This document shows, piece by piece, positions 1-12,674 of a stretch of 64,000 nucleotides of DNA. Source of the DNA: Lepas anatifera (taxonomy: Eukaryota > Arthropoda > Thecostraca > Lepadidae); NCBI GenBank assembly GCA_034440635.1, contig JAOTON010001068.1:62001-126000 (forward strand). Reading direction: 5' to 3'. Each line of letters starts with the position of its first letter. The first letter of the stretch is position 1. Both the position numbers and the translations under genes were made by a program. The notes under the pieces are model-generated. The model did no database searches. It was not told the origin of the DNA and saw only the letters and a list, made by a program, of their open reading frames with translations.

Positions 1-631
1 TCACGAAAGGTCATAACGTAACCTTGCTGTATATCAAATGAAAGCCGATGACGAGACAAACGCGATGGTGTTTGTTTCAGCGCTCTGGCTTATACAGGTC
101 AAAAGGTATTGTAAAAATACTGTTTTTGACCCCTGGTGACCTTGGATGGCCTTGGAGAGGTCAAAGGGCAAATATGGCCCCTGGAATCCGTGAAAGGGTG
201 TCCAAAAACGCTTTTCTGATCAAGCTGAGCATTTTCAATCGCTTTTGTGACTTTTAGATCATAAGACAGCTTTTCCACATGCTTTTTCAACGGGAGAGGT
301 CACCTCGTCACCTGACCTCAGGGCACGAAATCAAAAAATCCCGGATATACGCCTTATAAACCCCGGAGGGGCCATAGAGTGTAGGAAGTTTCAAATCAAT
401 CGACTTCGAAATGTGGCTCTTACAGAGCTCTAAAGTTGAAGTGAGGTGACCTTGGTTGACCTCGTCTGGTGACCTGACCTTGGGTGACCCGGGGTAAAAA
501 ATTTCAGGAATGGTGGTAAAATGATGCAGTGAGAGGCAGGCTCTCAACCGCGGTGCTGCGCCTCTTCGTTTTTCTGCTATCCCGGAAAAACCTTAGGGGT
601 GGGCCATCGATGGCCCCCGGTGGGGCGAGGG
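1..631 (+). mobile_element. Right part of a TTAA-type element (Z1)
   Basis: This stretch is the inverted counterpart of the complete element at 25482-26500. It is rich in AGGTCA/TGACCT hexamers and ends with a GC-rich hairpin, a run of T then A, a 16-bp palindrome (601-616, GGGCCATCGATGGCCC) and GGTGGGGCGAGGG, followed by TTAA at 632-635. The TTAA coincides with the TTAA that starts unit X in the other copies, so Z1 inserted there. Its left end lies outside the window. No protein is encoded. The TTAA target and GC-rich inverted ends suggest a piggyBac-like or other TTAA-specific non-autonomous transposon, but no transposase is present to settle it. Confidence 0.65.
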
Positions 632-1279
632 TTAAGGCAATCAAAAACATATCTACCTTAGTCCCTTAACGTGGGAAGCATACACGAGTTTGCGGTAGAG
701 CAGACTCTATTGAATGTATTTCTCTATCGAAAATACTTGAACCATTTTTTGTCAGGTCACATTTGAGGCCACTAGAGGTAAATACATGCCGTCATAGGGA
801 TAACATGTAAATGAAGGTTTTCGGTCATCACATCTTAACAAGTAAAGAAAGCGAAAAACAATTTAAACCCTTTGAATCCTCGCAGCAAGCCAAATCTAAT
901 TATATCTAACATGACCTTGTGAGGTCAAATATTAGACTTGACGTGACCTCAGGTCAGGCAAAGGTCAAATTAGGTAACATGCGTATCATTAGAACATCAT
1001 TATCATAACAACAACAACATCATATCATTGCATATCATTAGGGGAGGTCATTGCTCGTACCTGACCTTAGGTCATGGATATCAAAAATACCGGAATAAAT
1101 TTTAAAGAACTCGGTGCGGCCATTATGTGATATAAGGTATGATCGGATACGTTCATCCTGCTCTGACTTATGCTATCTTAAACTTTAAGTCCGGTCGCTT
1201 GACCTGTACTAGTGACCTGACCTGAGATGACCTAACCTTAAAATGTTGAAAAAGTTGTAGAAATGATCAGGAAAAAGGT

Positions 1280-1380
1280 ATGCCAAGTACGGCGTAGCTA
1301 CGTGCCGCCGTTTTTATGCTGCCTCGAAAAAAACCCAAGGGGGGCGGATACCCGCCCCGCCCCGTCAATGCGCGTGTTAA
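1280..1380 (+). repeat. Module end cassette: hairpin, T/A tracts, palindrome, TTAA (X1, module ii)
   Basis: A GC-rich self-complementary stretch is followed by a T run, a short purine linker with an A run, then the imperfect palindrome GGGGCGGATACCCGCCCC and the end sequence GTCAATGCGCGTG just before TTAA (1377-1380). The last part matches the terminal inverted repeat of the complete element at 26505-27074. Equivalent cassettes lie at 16755-16853, 41222-41313 and 56165-56259. In the last one the first stem is perfect over 8 bp (56168-56175 with 56183-56190). Confidence 0.7.
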
Positions 1381-1835
1381 TCGTTATTTCCTGCAAAGTT
1401 ATTGACCCAAGGCTGGAGACCTACTTAACTACCCCCAGATGACCTCTCAGAAGTCACAGGTGAACAACTGCAGCATGAACCTGAAAAGTGGCCCAGGATA
1501 CTACGATTTGGAGAATGTAAATATATCTAAGCTGTATCTACACAAGTGCAGCCCAGTTTCTGTTTACACATGGATTTCCAATGTAGGGATCATGATCTGT
1601 ATCTTACCCCAGGTCATCGATATTTCAAAGTACCGGAACATATTTTGTACTGTACGCTGGTCCCCTTATGTGATATGAGTTCCAATTGGATATATTTACC
1701 ATGTTCTTTCTCGTGCCATCTTAAACTTATTTGAAGGTGAGGTCATTTGACCTGCACTGGTAACCTGACCTGATATGACCTAAGCTTAAAATGTGGCGAA
1801 CATTTGCAGAATTGATCAATGATAAGGTGTACAAG

Positions 1836-1924
1836 GTACTGTGGCGCTTAACGCCGCCATTTTTTCGTGCCGCTTAAAAACCCGGGGTGAGTGTTCAAAC
1901 ACCCTCCACCGGGACGAGGGTTAA
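1836..1924 (+). repeat. Module end cassette (X1, module iii)
   Basis: This has the same layout as the previous cassette but different stems: GGCG-CTTAA-CGCC, a T6 run, AAAAACCC, then a palindrome centred on GTGTTCAAACAC, then CACCGGGACGAGGG and TTAA (1921-1924). Copies are at about 17312-17395, 41780-41860 (TTAA mutated to TTAT) and 56725-56756 plus 59218-59267. In the last, a transposon has inserted into the TTAA between the T run and the A run. Confidence 0.7.
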
Positions 1925-2141
1925 TCATATTTTTTCTAGCAACTCGAAATGAGAGATGAATCCAAACCTTTGCCGTCGGTTTGGTCTTTGAATGGAAAGC
2001 GGTTATAACGTACCGTTCGCTTTTTAATCTGGTCCTCAAAGAACATGTTTAGCAGAAGGCAATACCAGTGCATGAAAGCAAATTACTTTTCAATGTTCAA
2101 GCCTAGCGTATTCCCCTTCTAAAGCTCCTGATAACCTCAGC

Positions 2142-2171
2142 AGTTGGTGCATTATTGTAGCCCAAAAATAC
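2142..2171 (+). repeat. SINE-like tail segment inside unit X
   Basis: The segment reads CAGTTGGTGC followed by a short variable part and TAGCCCAAAAA. It closely resembles the 3' end of the tRNA-derived SINE at 57235-57417, which also has CAGTTGGTGC followed by AAGCCCCAAAAA. It recurs in X2 near 17620, X3 near 42075 and X4 near 59485. No tRNA-like promoter is obvious upstream, so this is either an old 5'-eroded SINE or a shared LINE 3' tail. Confidence 0.4.
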
Positions 2172-2301
2172 GATTATACTAGAAATATTTTGATGAAAAA
2201 AATAAACCACCACAAACTTTTGACACATGCTTCAACATGGCGATAGCTGGGTCCAGCATACTATTTCTGCAAAATTGACACATTGTATACGCTGTTCCTC
2301 C

Positions 2302-2745
<444 letters not shown>

Positions 2746-3419
2746 GGTAAAAGACATCAACAGGCATTGCCCAATTACTGATGCAGTCATGTGATTTAAA
2801 ACAGTCATGTGATTTAAACTCTCTCTCTTTCTCTCTCTCTCTCGGGGAAACCTCCGTGTTGGCAAATATTGAACTCTGTGGGAAAAATATTTTTCCTGAT
2901 TTCTGGTCAGTCTGTGATAGACACCTTCAAGCATAAAATATTTAATAACCCAACATCCTTCGCGGACAGCATTAATACAGCCTGAATAAAGTACGATTCT
3001 CGGCAGCGTGTTTGCATTTTTCTGTAGCGCTACCAGTAAGATGGCTACATCTCGCCAAGCATGACGTCACACTGTCACTCTCTTATTTGGTAGACGGCTA
3101 CCAGTTTTATGTCACAGGCACCCCTCCCCTCTCCTTCCGCCTTCACTTACCCTTGGACCGTGTCCCGTTCCTCTCCACTCAGCAGAAACCCATCTCGACA
3201 CTCCTGACTTCAGTGAACTCGGCCGCCGGCTGGCCTGTGCCGACTCCGCCGCCGTCTCGCCTGTACCGAGCAGCAGCCTTGGATAGTAGCGCTGATAACC
3301 AAGTCGATAGAGAACAATGCATGGGAAGGAATATCTGAAAATGGCACTTCACAGCTATTTTCTGAAGCACACTTTAAGACACTATCACTTCCGTTGACAA
3401 ATTCCCACTGATCTTCTCG

Positions 3420-3640
3420 CAATGCAGGTGAACGCGCCTCCACCAATCAGCGTCCAGCATGTGCCGGCAGCCCTATCATGCCCGCGGGGCACAGAGGTGA
3501 GAGGTCACGCTCGCCACCGCTGGCGCCGCGACAGCGGCACGCCGGTGGGGAGGGGTCGGGATGCAAATTATAAAGTGGACGTGTGAGGTGGATATTACGT
3601 TCGTGGAAATTTGTTTCTGTTCTTGGACTGACGCGGGATA
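3420..3640 (+). promoter_or_regulatory. Promoter-like block conserved in all X copies
   Basis: CACCAATCAG (a CCAAT-box context) lies near 3441, followed by a GC-rich stretch and a TATA-like ATTATAAAG near 3565. About 60 bp further on is a sequence resembling a 5' splice donor. The other copies are at 18430-18655, 42910-43130 and 60395-60615. In X3 the downstream sequence is CAGGGTAAGTAG, a good donor; the other copies read GGATAAGTAG, lacking the GT. This looks like the 5' end of a former transcription unit, perhaps of a mobile element. No product can be recognised downstream, and the overlapping reverse frames of about 100 residues match nothing I know. Confidence 0.35.
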
Positions 3641-4962
3641 AGTAGTGTACGAGAAAATTTGTGCACATGGCTGGATATATGAGTGAGGTACTTGGACCTT
3701 GTGTGGTGTTGGAAGCATTGTTAAAGTATAAGTTGATTGAATGGTTGTAGGTGAACATGATTGATAGTAAAATTGTTGGCGTTGATTGGGAGAACGAAGT
3801 GTTAATTTTCTAATTAGGATATTTATTAAATAGTTATATAAATTGCGATTTTGTCTCAAAAATGGTTTCTTGGCTGCGACAAAGGATTCCAAAATTTAAC
3901 CAAAAAGAAAAGAAAAAACAAATCTGGTGGATTGGAGGGGACAAGTGATTGCTATACCACTCCCTGGATCTGTCCTTGCAAATTGTTTGTTTTGTAAGAT
4001 ATCCCGATCTAGGTACGGTTCCAATAGCGCGAGCAGTTATAAGGTTCCTGTTAATGATGGGGAAAACAAGTTTTCAGTACTTACATTTACAGTGCAGAAT
4101 CAGGCAGACAATTCTAGTTTTCCCGGCGACGTAGATTTTCAATCAGTGGGGAAGGGGCCCGGCACTCCTCTGTTCCTACGCTTATGGGTGAGACAACATG
4201 TGTTTGTTTGAACATGATCACCAGAGTTTTGGAATTTAGAGAGAGTTCAGAGAATATGACTTTCAGAGGTGAAAAATAAGAAACGATTCCAATGAATCGG
4301 TGGCGTTTCTAGGCCGCGGAGTGGGCAGTGAAGGGTCAGCTCGAAGTTTCATCGAGAGGGTCAAACCCGTCATCAGTAACGGGGCACGTACGGGCATGTG
4401 CGTAGAAAACGGGGGATGCGCCAGCCCACTAATCGCGAATCAGATGGGGGTGACCCAATTATGGACCCCCACTAATTTTGTTTGCATTTTCTCTTTTACT
4501 TGCGTGAAACTAAATGCGTGTGTTGATTGAGTTGCATCGTCGTTAGTGTTTCATATGCAGCCTAAATTCTCAGAACTTGCCTCTCACCCGCTCCCCTGGT
4601 CTTAGTCCGGTCGAGGGAGAGGTAACTTGTACAGGGGGCACAATCCGGAGCAAATGGGCGCCAAGTTTGGGTGGTAGGACCTATCTGATGATCGCCAGAC
4701 TTAAGCCAGCTCCCCATGCATTTCCAAAGGAGAGGACATGGCCCGGCTTAACCTCTGGTCATCGATATAGAAGTATATCATTATTGCAGTTTGTATTCAG
4801 TGACCTTACTGTGTGAGCTGACTCTTAGATCGATTAATTGAGTTGATCTTACTTCTGCGCCTATTAAAATTGTGGTTAGGCTGCTCATTTTGGACTGGCG
4901 ACCTGATCTGTTATTTCCTTGGTCTAAGATCTTCTTGGAAGCTGTAAAATACCGGGTAGCAG

Positions 4963-6593
4963 CATTCGACTCACTGTGTTGAGAATGGTGAGCCAACTCG
5001 ACTTAGCCCAGATTCAGAAGAAAGTCGACGCAACTCCGATTCAAATACGTGTTGAGTCGGAGTCAACTCCGACTCAGAACTATGGCCAAATATGCACGGA
5101 AAAATGTTTACTTCCTCTGATAATATTCCAGTACATTTATTCACGCCACTAACTATTTACTAACTCCAGATTTCCTTCAATAAGATGTCAATTGCAATGC
5201 ATTAATTTATGACATAAATTATGTCTGCATGGGAATGAACAAGTGATGAAAATGACGTCAAAGTTTTCCGGTAATCATATTCTAAACCTCTATTTATTGA
5301 TTTCTTAGTGTGCCATATTATAGGGAAAACCTAGGCATAAAACCAAAGCAAGCCTTCTAAATCGTATAAAACCAGTGATGAGTTTTTACTACATTTAATG
5401 AGCATTGGGTGGTAGAATAAGCATTCCTTAATTGACATGCGTGTTTTTTATAGGTGCGGACTGAGCAGACGTGTAGGTACACAATTAGGTTTTCCTGAAA
5501 CTTTATATTTAGTGAGAACTGGGACACCTACTGTAGAGCTGGGACACGTGATGTTCATAAGTAGGACACACAAGGAAGATGAGGGGTAACCCTGAAAATC
5601 ACACTGAAGTCGTATACAAGTTATGGACACTTCTTGAAGAATGACTGTAGAAGTTATTATCATAGGCGAAAGAACTAATTTCAAGTGGGAAGGGGGCAGG
5701 CGGCAAGAATCTTAGGCGTTGGTGGGGCCAAAGATAATTCTGTTTACCGCTTAATTTGTTACAGAAAAGGTTCTGGTATCGTTTCGAAGCTCGTGGGGGA
5801 GGCACTGACCCCACAGTTCGAATGATGAAGGAGAACAGCCACCCCCGTAGTTTCTGCACTTGTTGCATTGGTGGATCTAGCGGACCAAAAGGGTCACGAG
5901 CACACAAAGCTTAAAAGTGTCTTTTGTTCCCGCCATCGCACTGCATGTAGGTATGTCAGAATGAGTAAAGCGTTTTTCCTCCTTTAGAAGACCGCTTCCA
6001 ATGGGAAAGAGATTGTCTATTTACCAGTTGACACTGCCAGGTTCCACTGCCGACAGCGACGTGGAAGGCCATGTAAACTAGAGACTTCCGCGGCCAGACT
6101 GGAAGCCCCGGGGATGATACAGTCTGTCGAACGGGCCTTTGTTCTTCCCCGGTGAAACCTATCAGCTCCTGGTCTGGGCCGCACAAGTTCACTGACAGGA
6201 ACCTACCAGAATTATTGCTGAAGAGTTAATCAGATCAGCTGTTGAGGTCCCACTTGATACCCCCTGGCACCGCCAGATTCCTCACTGGGGGTAAGGGGGC
6301 ATCAGTTTGTCACCTGGGGACCCTCCGGCTTCCGGACTGGGGTCCCAACCTTCCAATTGGGGACCCAATATTTTCCCGCCGAGGCCCGCCGTCTTTGCAG
6401 TTGGGATCGAGTTCGATTAGAGCCTCCCAAATCCGCTCCCAGACCGAGGGGCCTACCAGCGTATTGACTGGGGGCACACTAACCAGCGGCGGATCCAACC
6501 GATCGGTTTGGGGAGGAGAGGGGTCCCCTGTACCCCCCTGGAGAAGCTGGATCTCTGGTGACCCCCCCTGGAAGGTAGGACTGATTAAAATGA
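4963..6593. other. Stretch without recognisable gene
   Basis: X-type sequence stops just before this stretch. Near 5020-5085 there is a cluster of GACTC/GAGTC words, including an imperfect palindrome around GAGTCGGAGTCAACTCCGAC. The same kind of cluster follows X4 at 61940-62020. The rest is unique-looking, becoming GC-rich after 6240. Reading frames are short and show no familiar motif. Confidence 0.6.
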
Positions 6594-6641
6594 TAAGACG
6601 ACATAGGCGTAGGAACCGGGGGGCCAGGGGGGCCACTGGCC

Positions 6642-6675
6642 CCACTTTTCTGTGGGGGCGCCCACAGAAAAGTGG
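6642..6675. repeat. Subterminal hairpin, 15-bp perfect stem
   Basis: CCACTTTTCTGTGGG at 6642-6656 is followed by a 4-nt spacer and its exact reverse complement at 6661-6675. It sits about 40 bp inside the left end of the hAT element. The internal copy of the end (near 10230) keeps only part of the complementarity. Confidence 0.85.
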
Positions 6676-6719
6676 TATTGATATGAAAATACCAGCAACT
6701 GTAACATAAAATAAGAAAC

Positions 6720-9700
6720 CCAAACGGACCCTATAGCTTGCTCGGAAAACCTCTTATAAAGCTGGCCTGGACCCCTGAGCTGATCTGAGGTCTTATGAGA
6801 TGGCCTGGGGCCCCTAAGCTGTACAGGGGCCCCTGAATTAACCTCTGATGTCCTATGAGCTAATCTGGGGCTCTTTGAGCTAATCTAAGGTCCCTCGAGC
6901 TGGTTTATGCCCCTCTGAACTGTTGCATGGTCCCTAAGCTGAACTGGAAACCATCAGCCTGAATGGGCCCCTTGAGCTAGTCAAAGACCCTATACAAGCC
7001 GATCTGGGGCCCCTGAGCTGAGCTGGGCCCCCAAAGCTAATTTGATGCCCCCTGTGTTAAACTGGGGCTTCTGAGCTTATCTGGGGCTCACGCAGAATTA
7101 TTGGGCTCCTGAGCTGAGCTTGAAGTGGCCTCCTTGAGCTGTTCTGAGACGCTACATAAGCCGATCTGGGACCCCTGAGCTGAGCCGGGCTCCTAAGCTG
7201 ATCTGGTCATCTGAGCTAATCTGTGACCCACTGTGCAGAACTGCCCACCCCCACCTCCCCCCGAGATGGACTGGGACCAGTAGAGTAGCCAAGGAGAGTC
7301 CAAGGGGTTCGCGGACCCCTCCCCCGCCCTTGGGCCGATCGTAAGCACTCTAAAGGATCAGGCCCCCCCCAGAGTCAGTCTCAGGGGCCCCGATATTTGT
7401 TCGTAGGGGCCCTGAGTCGGTCTCAGGGCCCTCTGCCCCGAGAGTTAGCATAAGGGGGCCCCAAGAGTTGATCTTGGGGGCCCCGAGAGAGGTGGTCTCA
7501 GGCCCCCTCCCGAAAGCTGGTTTCCAGGGCCCCTGAGAGTTGGTCGCAAGGGACCCCGATAGTCGGTCTCAGGGGGTCCGAGTGTCGGTTTCAGCCTCCC
7601 ACCCCCCCCGAGATTAAGTCTCAGACCCCCCAAAGTCGGTTTCAGGGGCTCCTGGAAGTCAGTCTCAGGGGACCTCAAGAGTAGGTCTCAGGGGGCCTCA
7701 GAGGGTCCAGCTCAGGGGGCCACGAGATATAGTCTCAGTTGGGCCCGAGAGTTAATCTCAGGGCCAAAAGTATATCTCAGGGCCCCCCAGAAGTCGGTTT
7801 CAGGGGCCCCTGAGTCAGTCTCAGAGGATCCCAAGAGTTGATCTCAGGGGGCCCCGAGAGTCAGTCTCAGGGCCCCCGAGAGTCAGCCTCAGAAGCCCCG
7901 CCCCCCTGAGAATCGGTCTAAGGGGTTCCTCGAGAGTCGTTCTCAGGGGCCCCTGGGAGTCGGTCTCAGGGTTCCCTGGGAACTAATCTCGGCATAAGTT
8001 ATTATCAGATACCCCATCAGTGTTGGTCTAAGGGGGCCTTCTCTCAAGGGCCCCGAAAGCTAATATGGGGCCCGAGAATTAGTGTCATGCGTGCCGCCAA
8101 GTGCTAGTCTCAGGGGCCCTCATAGTCTCAAGGGTGCCTCTCTCAGGAAACAACATTTACTTTCAGGGGGGCCCGAGTGATCATCTTGGGTCCCGAGAGT
8201 TAGTCTCATTTGTGCAGCAGAGTGATGGTCTCGGGGGCCGCAGAGCGGTTATCTTGGATGCCCTCGAGAATCGGCTTCAGGTTGTCCTCCACCACTCCCC
8301 CCGGAGTTTTTGTCTAAGGGGCCCCAAGAATCAGCCTCGGGGAGCGCTCAAAAGCTAGTCTCAGAGGCCCCTCCCCCCCGAAGTCAGTCTCAGGGGCATC
8401 CGAGAGCTAATTTTGGGGCTCCGAGAGAAATCCCAAGAATTTCTCCCGAGTTTTGGTCTCACGGGCTCCAAGCTGGCCTTAGCCCCTGAGGGCTAATCAA
8501 GGGCCTCCTAGAGTAGGTCTCAGAAGCGCCAATTGCTCAGTCTCAGGGAGACCGCCTGAGTGTTAGTCTCAGGGGGCGCCCCAATGTTAGTCTCAGATTG
8601 CTATCGGGAGTCATTCCCAGGGGCCCCCGAAAGTCAGTCTCAGGGGACCCCAAGAGCTAATCTGGATGCCCCCGAGACTCTATGCCTGGGGCCACCCGAG
8701 AGCAGATCTGGGGGGGTCCGATAGGTAGTCTCAAGAGGTGCTGCCGAGAATTTATCTTAGGAGCTCCGAGATATACTCAGGGTCCACTCGGTTTTGGTCT
8801 AAGAGGCCCCGGTAATAAGGCCCAGGGGCCCCTGACAGCTAATCGGGGAGGGGCCGAAGATTAGCCTCGCGAGTGCCGCTAAGTGTTGGTCTTAGGAGGG
8901 CCTCAGAGCTAAACTGGGAATCCTGAGCTTATCTGGGGCTCACTTATACGACCCCTGAGCTGAGCTGGGGGCCATGAGCTTAAAGTGGCCTCCTTAAGCT
9001 GTTCTGAGATGCTACATAGGCTGACCTGGGGCCACTTAGCTGAGCCGGGCTCCTAAGCTGATCTGGTCATCTGAGCTAATCTGAGGCCCGCTGTGCTGAA
9101 CTGGGGACCCCGAGATGGTCTGGAATCCCTGAATGCTTTAGAGCCACTGAGCTGGAACCGTTGAGCTGTTCTAAGACCCTACATCAGCCGACTTAGGACC
9201 CTGAGCTTAGCTAGACCCCTAAAAGCTAATTTGGTCCCTTAGCTAATCTCAGGCGCCCTGTGATGAACTGAACAGACCCTGAGTTGGTCTGGGACACCTG
9301 CACTGTTATTAAGTCCGCTGAGCTGAGCTAGGGGCGATGAGCTTGAATGGGCTTCTTGAGCTGCTCTGAGCTCTACACCAGCCGACCTGGGGTCCCTGAG
9401 CTGAACTAGGCCGCCAAAGCTAGTTTTGGGCTCTAAATTAATATGAGGCCCCTCTGCTGAACTGAGCAGCCCCTGAGCTAGTCTGGCGCCCTCTGCCCAG
9501 CTATAGGACCCGCTGAGCTAAGCTGGGGGCCATGAGCTTGAGTTGGTCCATTGAGCTGTTCTGAGACCCTATATCAGCCAACTTGGGGCCCCTGAGCTGT
9601 GCTGGGCCCACAGCTAATTCGAGCCCTAAGCTAAGCTGAGGTCTCCTGTGCTTATATGAGGCCTCTGAACTGGTCTGGAGCCCCTGCACAGTTCTAGCGT

Positions 9701-10130
9701 CCCTGAGCTAAGCTGGGGGCCGATACCTTGAATGGCCCATTGAGCTGGTTTGATACCCTATATCAGCCGACCTGGGCCCCTGAGCTGAGCTTGTCTCCCA
9801 CAGCTAATATGTGGCCCCTGTGCTGAAATGGGGTCCCCAGCTGGTCTAGCCCCCTTGAACTCTGCGAGAGTCACTGAGCTGGGATCCGTAGGCTTAAGCG
9901 GGTCACTTGAGCTGTTCTGAGACCCTATATAAGCCAACCTGGGGGGCCCTGAGCTGAGCCGGGCCCCTAAGCTAGCCTGGCTTCCTGAGACAATCTGGGG
10001 CGCCCTGTTCGGAGCTTTTAGGGTCCTGTGCTTATGTGGGGTCCCTTAATAAGGTGGTCCCATGAGCCGGTCCCTTAGCCCATGAGAAGGTTTGGGGCCC
10101 CCAGAGCTGACTGATCTGGTTCCTGAGTCA
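6720..10130 (+). repeat. Degenerate tandem array, about 28-bp period
   Basis: Two related subarrays are visible. From about 6760 to 7230 and again from 8880 to 10130 the unit resembles GGGCCCCTGAGCTGATCTG. From about 7380 to 8880 it resembles GGGGCCCCGAGAGTCGGTCTCAG. Spacing is about 26-30 bp with many point changes and small indels. The same family in opposite orientation fills 23420-24690 and reappears at 34960-35230. Short frames through it are by-products of the repeat. Confidence 0.8.
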
Positions 10131-10822
10131 TGGTTTGGGCACTGGGGGCCTCTATGATGACTTGGCGGCTTCTGAGCAGCATAGGCATAGGAAACGGGAG
10201 AGTGGCGGGCCAGGGGAGCCACTGGCCCTCCACTGTTCTGTGGTGGACCGCTGCAACGCATATACAAATATCAGCAACTGCAATATAAAACAAGAAACCC
10301 GGGCGGGCACGACAGCTTGTCTGAGAAGGTTCCAGTTTTGGCGTATGCCCTCTGCAAACCCCTGGACGAAAGCGCTTAATGAAAAAGGCCAAGGCACCTA
10401 CTGCCCGAGTGCTCCCAGATGGACCCAGAAAACTGGACCAAATCAAACTCTAGCCCAGACCGCTCCCAACACAGAGCGCTAATTCGGACACGCAACCCGC
10501 ACCACAAGCCGAGCAGCAGCCGTCCCTCGGTCATCAACGGGCGTGAAGAGCCGTCTACAGGCCGTCTTCTACTACGAAGTGAAAAAAACATCACCACAGA
10601 GCTATTCGATGCGAGGGAACTGTTGGAAAAGACGTAACTAACAAGTAATGTACGGAAATTGCTAGTGTAGGCCGGTGTGTATGCGTGTATTATCGACACC
10701 AAATGAACAGTTTTAAAACTGCTCATAATTATGGGCCCCATGGGCTGGGGGCCCCCTTGAGGTGGGCCCCCTCTGGGGCTGACCCCTACTTTTCAACCGG
10801 TTCCTACGCCCCTGTAAGACGA

Positions 10823-11110
10823 CACCCAAATTATTGAACCACAACAGTAAAACATTCTGTCCATGGAAACCAAGGTATATAATTTGTCCACCGATGCAGA
10901 TTTTAGGGAAAAGGGTGTTCTTCAGGTAAGACATGATGTTATATATGTCAGCGGGAGGATGCTCCCCCAGGAGTGACTCCAGCGTCGGAGACGCCTGTAA
11001 ACTCGTCCTCTTCATCTCGAGTGCCGGCACTCCACCTGGACATGTTTCATGGTAAGTCGGTCGTCGCAACGAGGACACTCGGGTAGGGGGTACGGGTGTA
11101 AGGTGGGTGC
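10823..11110 (-). pseudogene. Fossil C-terminal end of a LINE ORF2
   Basis: On the minus strand one frame reads CPRCDDRLTMKHVQVEC, a cysteine/histidine pattern typical of the C-terminal end of Jockey, R1 and I-type LINE proteins. After a frameshift a neighbouring frame continues with SLLGEHPPADIYNIMSYLKN, again like the extreme C-terminus of such proteins. Y2 and Y3 keep only the CDDRLTAKHVL part near 20320-20370 and 44410-44460. The coding sequence is broken and cannot be functional. Family assignment below the broad group is not possible from so short a piece. Confidence 0.5.
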
Positions 11111-11561
11111 CACGATTCGGTGGCTGGGTACCACGCAATACTGTCTACTTCGATACCAACCTCACTCAGCCGTGTCTGAATTCTGACGCCGGGGTGTCGG
11201 GCTGAGGAGCGTGAACCAGTATCGATAGGGCTTCAATGAAGGTCGTTAAAAAAATGTGTGTACGCAGTGTGTTCCGGGGTATGTTTTCAGGCCGCAACGC
11301 ATTGATACGTATAGGCGACGCAGGCCAAGCGGCCAGAGGAAAAATTTCCAACTCGCCAACAATGTTGGGGACATGATGGGCAAGATTGTGCACACCCCAG
11401 CGTGAGAAGTTGACACTCAGCCTGCCAATACACTATTTAAGATTTAAAAAGGATCAGAGGGTCGCGAAAATTGGTTACAAAAGTTTGGTTTGAAATTCCA
11501 TTGGTGACAATTGAACACATTGGCTTTCTCCGATCTCTGCAAGCGGCGTTTCGTGCATATC

Positions 11562-11760
11562 CAGGGGCGCCGCCACGGAAGTTTTACAGGGGAGGGGAGG
11601 GTCTCTGGCCGGTGCTGACCGGGGGAGGTAAATTTTGAGCATATTCGGTACCTGACAGCATTAAGGACAATGGTCCCAAAAATTTGGGGAACGTCCCCTC
11701 GTGCTTGGTCAACGGGGGGGGAGGACACGTCCCCTCCGTCCCCCGCTGTCGGCGCCCATG
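11562..11760. mobile_element. Small hAT-like MITE in unit Y
   Basis: The left end is CAGGGGCGCCGCCACGG. The right end read on the other strand is CATGGGCGCCGACAGCGGGG. The interior is about 200 bp with no coding capacity. Flanks TGCATATC and TGCGAATC are a plausible decayed 8-bp duplication. Copies occupy the same place in Y2 (about 21265-21466) and Y3 (about 45343-45540), so the insertion predates duplication of the array. A similar CAGGGGCGCCGCCACGGAA end occurs alone near 26677. Confidence 0.5.
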
Positions 11761-12674
11761 CGAATCTTCGAGGAAGCCTGCGGCGGGTGATGTGCGGAAC
11801 GCACCGCTTATAATTTCCAATGCCTGGTTTGGATTGTGTCCAGGATTCGCTTAATACCCGCCCCGGTAGGCCTCCGAGCCACCTTCGTCATGGTGGGTGG
11901 GGGTGTACAAACTACCCCCCCCCCCTAGAACTCGGCTCCTATGCGGGTTGGCAAACGCTGGTGGATAGGTCATAAAAATTCAGGAAGAAACTACATCGGC
12001 CACTTTTTGGGTCAGGTCAATATTGAGGTCATGACAGGCCAAAGAAGGTGGCATGTTAGAGAAGGGTTTCGAGGTCCTTGCGTCTGACAGTGTTGATTTA
12101 TAATAGTCTTTAAAGTACCATTTAATTCCTCTCGTTACGGCCAATCGAATATTGTATGGTATGGCTATACTAGGTCAAAACGTAATAATGATCCAACCAA
12201 AGGTCAGGTCAAGGTCACTATCTGATCTATTATCGTTAATATACATATCAATCGACTCAAGTCAAGTTATTGACACATCAAATCAAGTTATTGAGCCAAG
12301 TCTGAAATCCTGCTTGACTAGCCCCTGATGACCTCTCAGACGTCAGAGGTCAAAGCTTGAAACATGAACCTATAAAGCTGCCTAGGTTACTACGATTTGG
12401 GGAATACAAAGGTATTCCAAGCAGTATCTACAGAAATAGAGTGATTTTTCAGTCAATTTCCGTTTTCCAAACGCACTTCCAATGGAGAGGTCATGATCAG
12501 TACCTGACCCTAGGTCATCGATATGAAAAATCCCGGAATGTTTTTTAGTACACGGTGGGCTCATTACATGTCGTAAGTATAAATTCGATATTCACCTTTT
12601 CCTTTTTTATGCCACCTTAAACATTTTTAGAGGTAAAACCATTTGACCTGAACTGGTGAAGTGACCTGATATGA

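Larger units (their letters stand above)
6602..10814. mobile_element. Non-autonomous hAT element, 4.2 kb
   Basis: An 8-bp direct repeat TAAGACGA flanks the element at 6594-6601 and 10815-10822. Its termini are inverted: the left reads CATAGGCGTAGGAACCGG and the right, on the complementary strand, CAGGGGCGTAGGAACCGG. An 8-bp duplication and CAGGGG-type ends are hallmarks of hAT transposons. The interior is mostly a degenerate tandem array of about 28 bp and has no transposase-like frame, so it must depend on a transposase elsewhere. The left-end sequence is repeated in direct orientation near 10181-10300, implying internal end duplication or a nested relative. Confidence 0.85.

Noticed and set aside
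3447..3892. Reverse-strand frames of about 100-138 residues recurring in X1, X2 and X4
   Set aside because: Two frames overlap, substitutions between copies change amino acids freely, X3 is shortened, and no domain is recognisable; conservation follows from the DNA repeat.
6242..6723. Frames of 137-155 residues on both strands across the left end of the 4.2-kb hAT element
   Set aside because: They cross the transposon boundary and are rich in Gly and Pro from GC-rich DNA; both strands are open at once.
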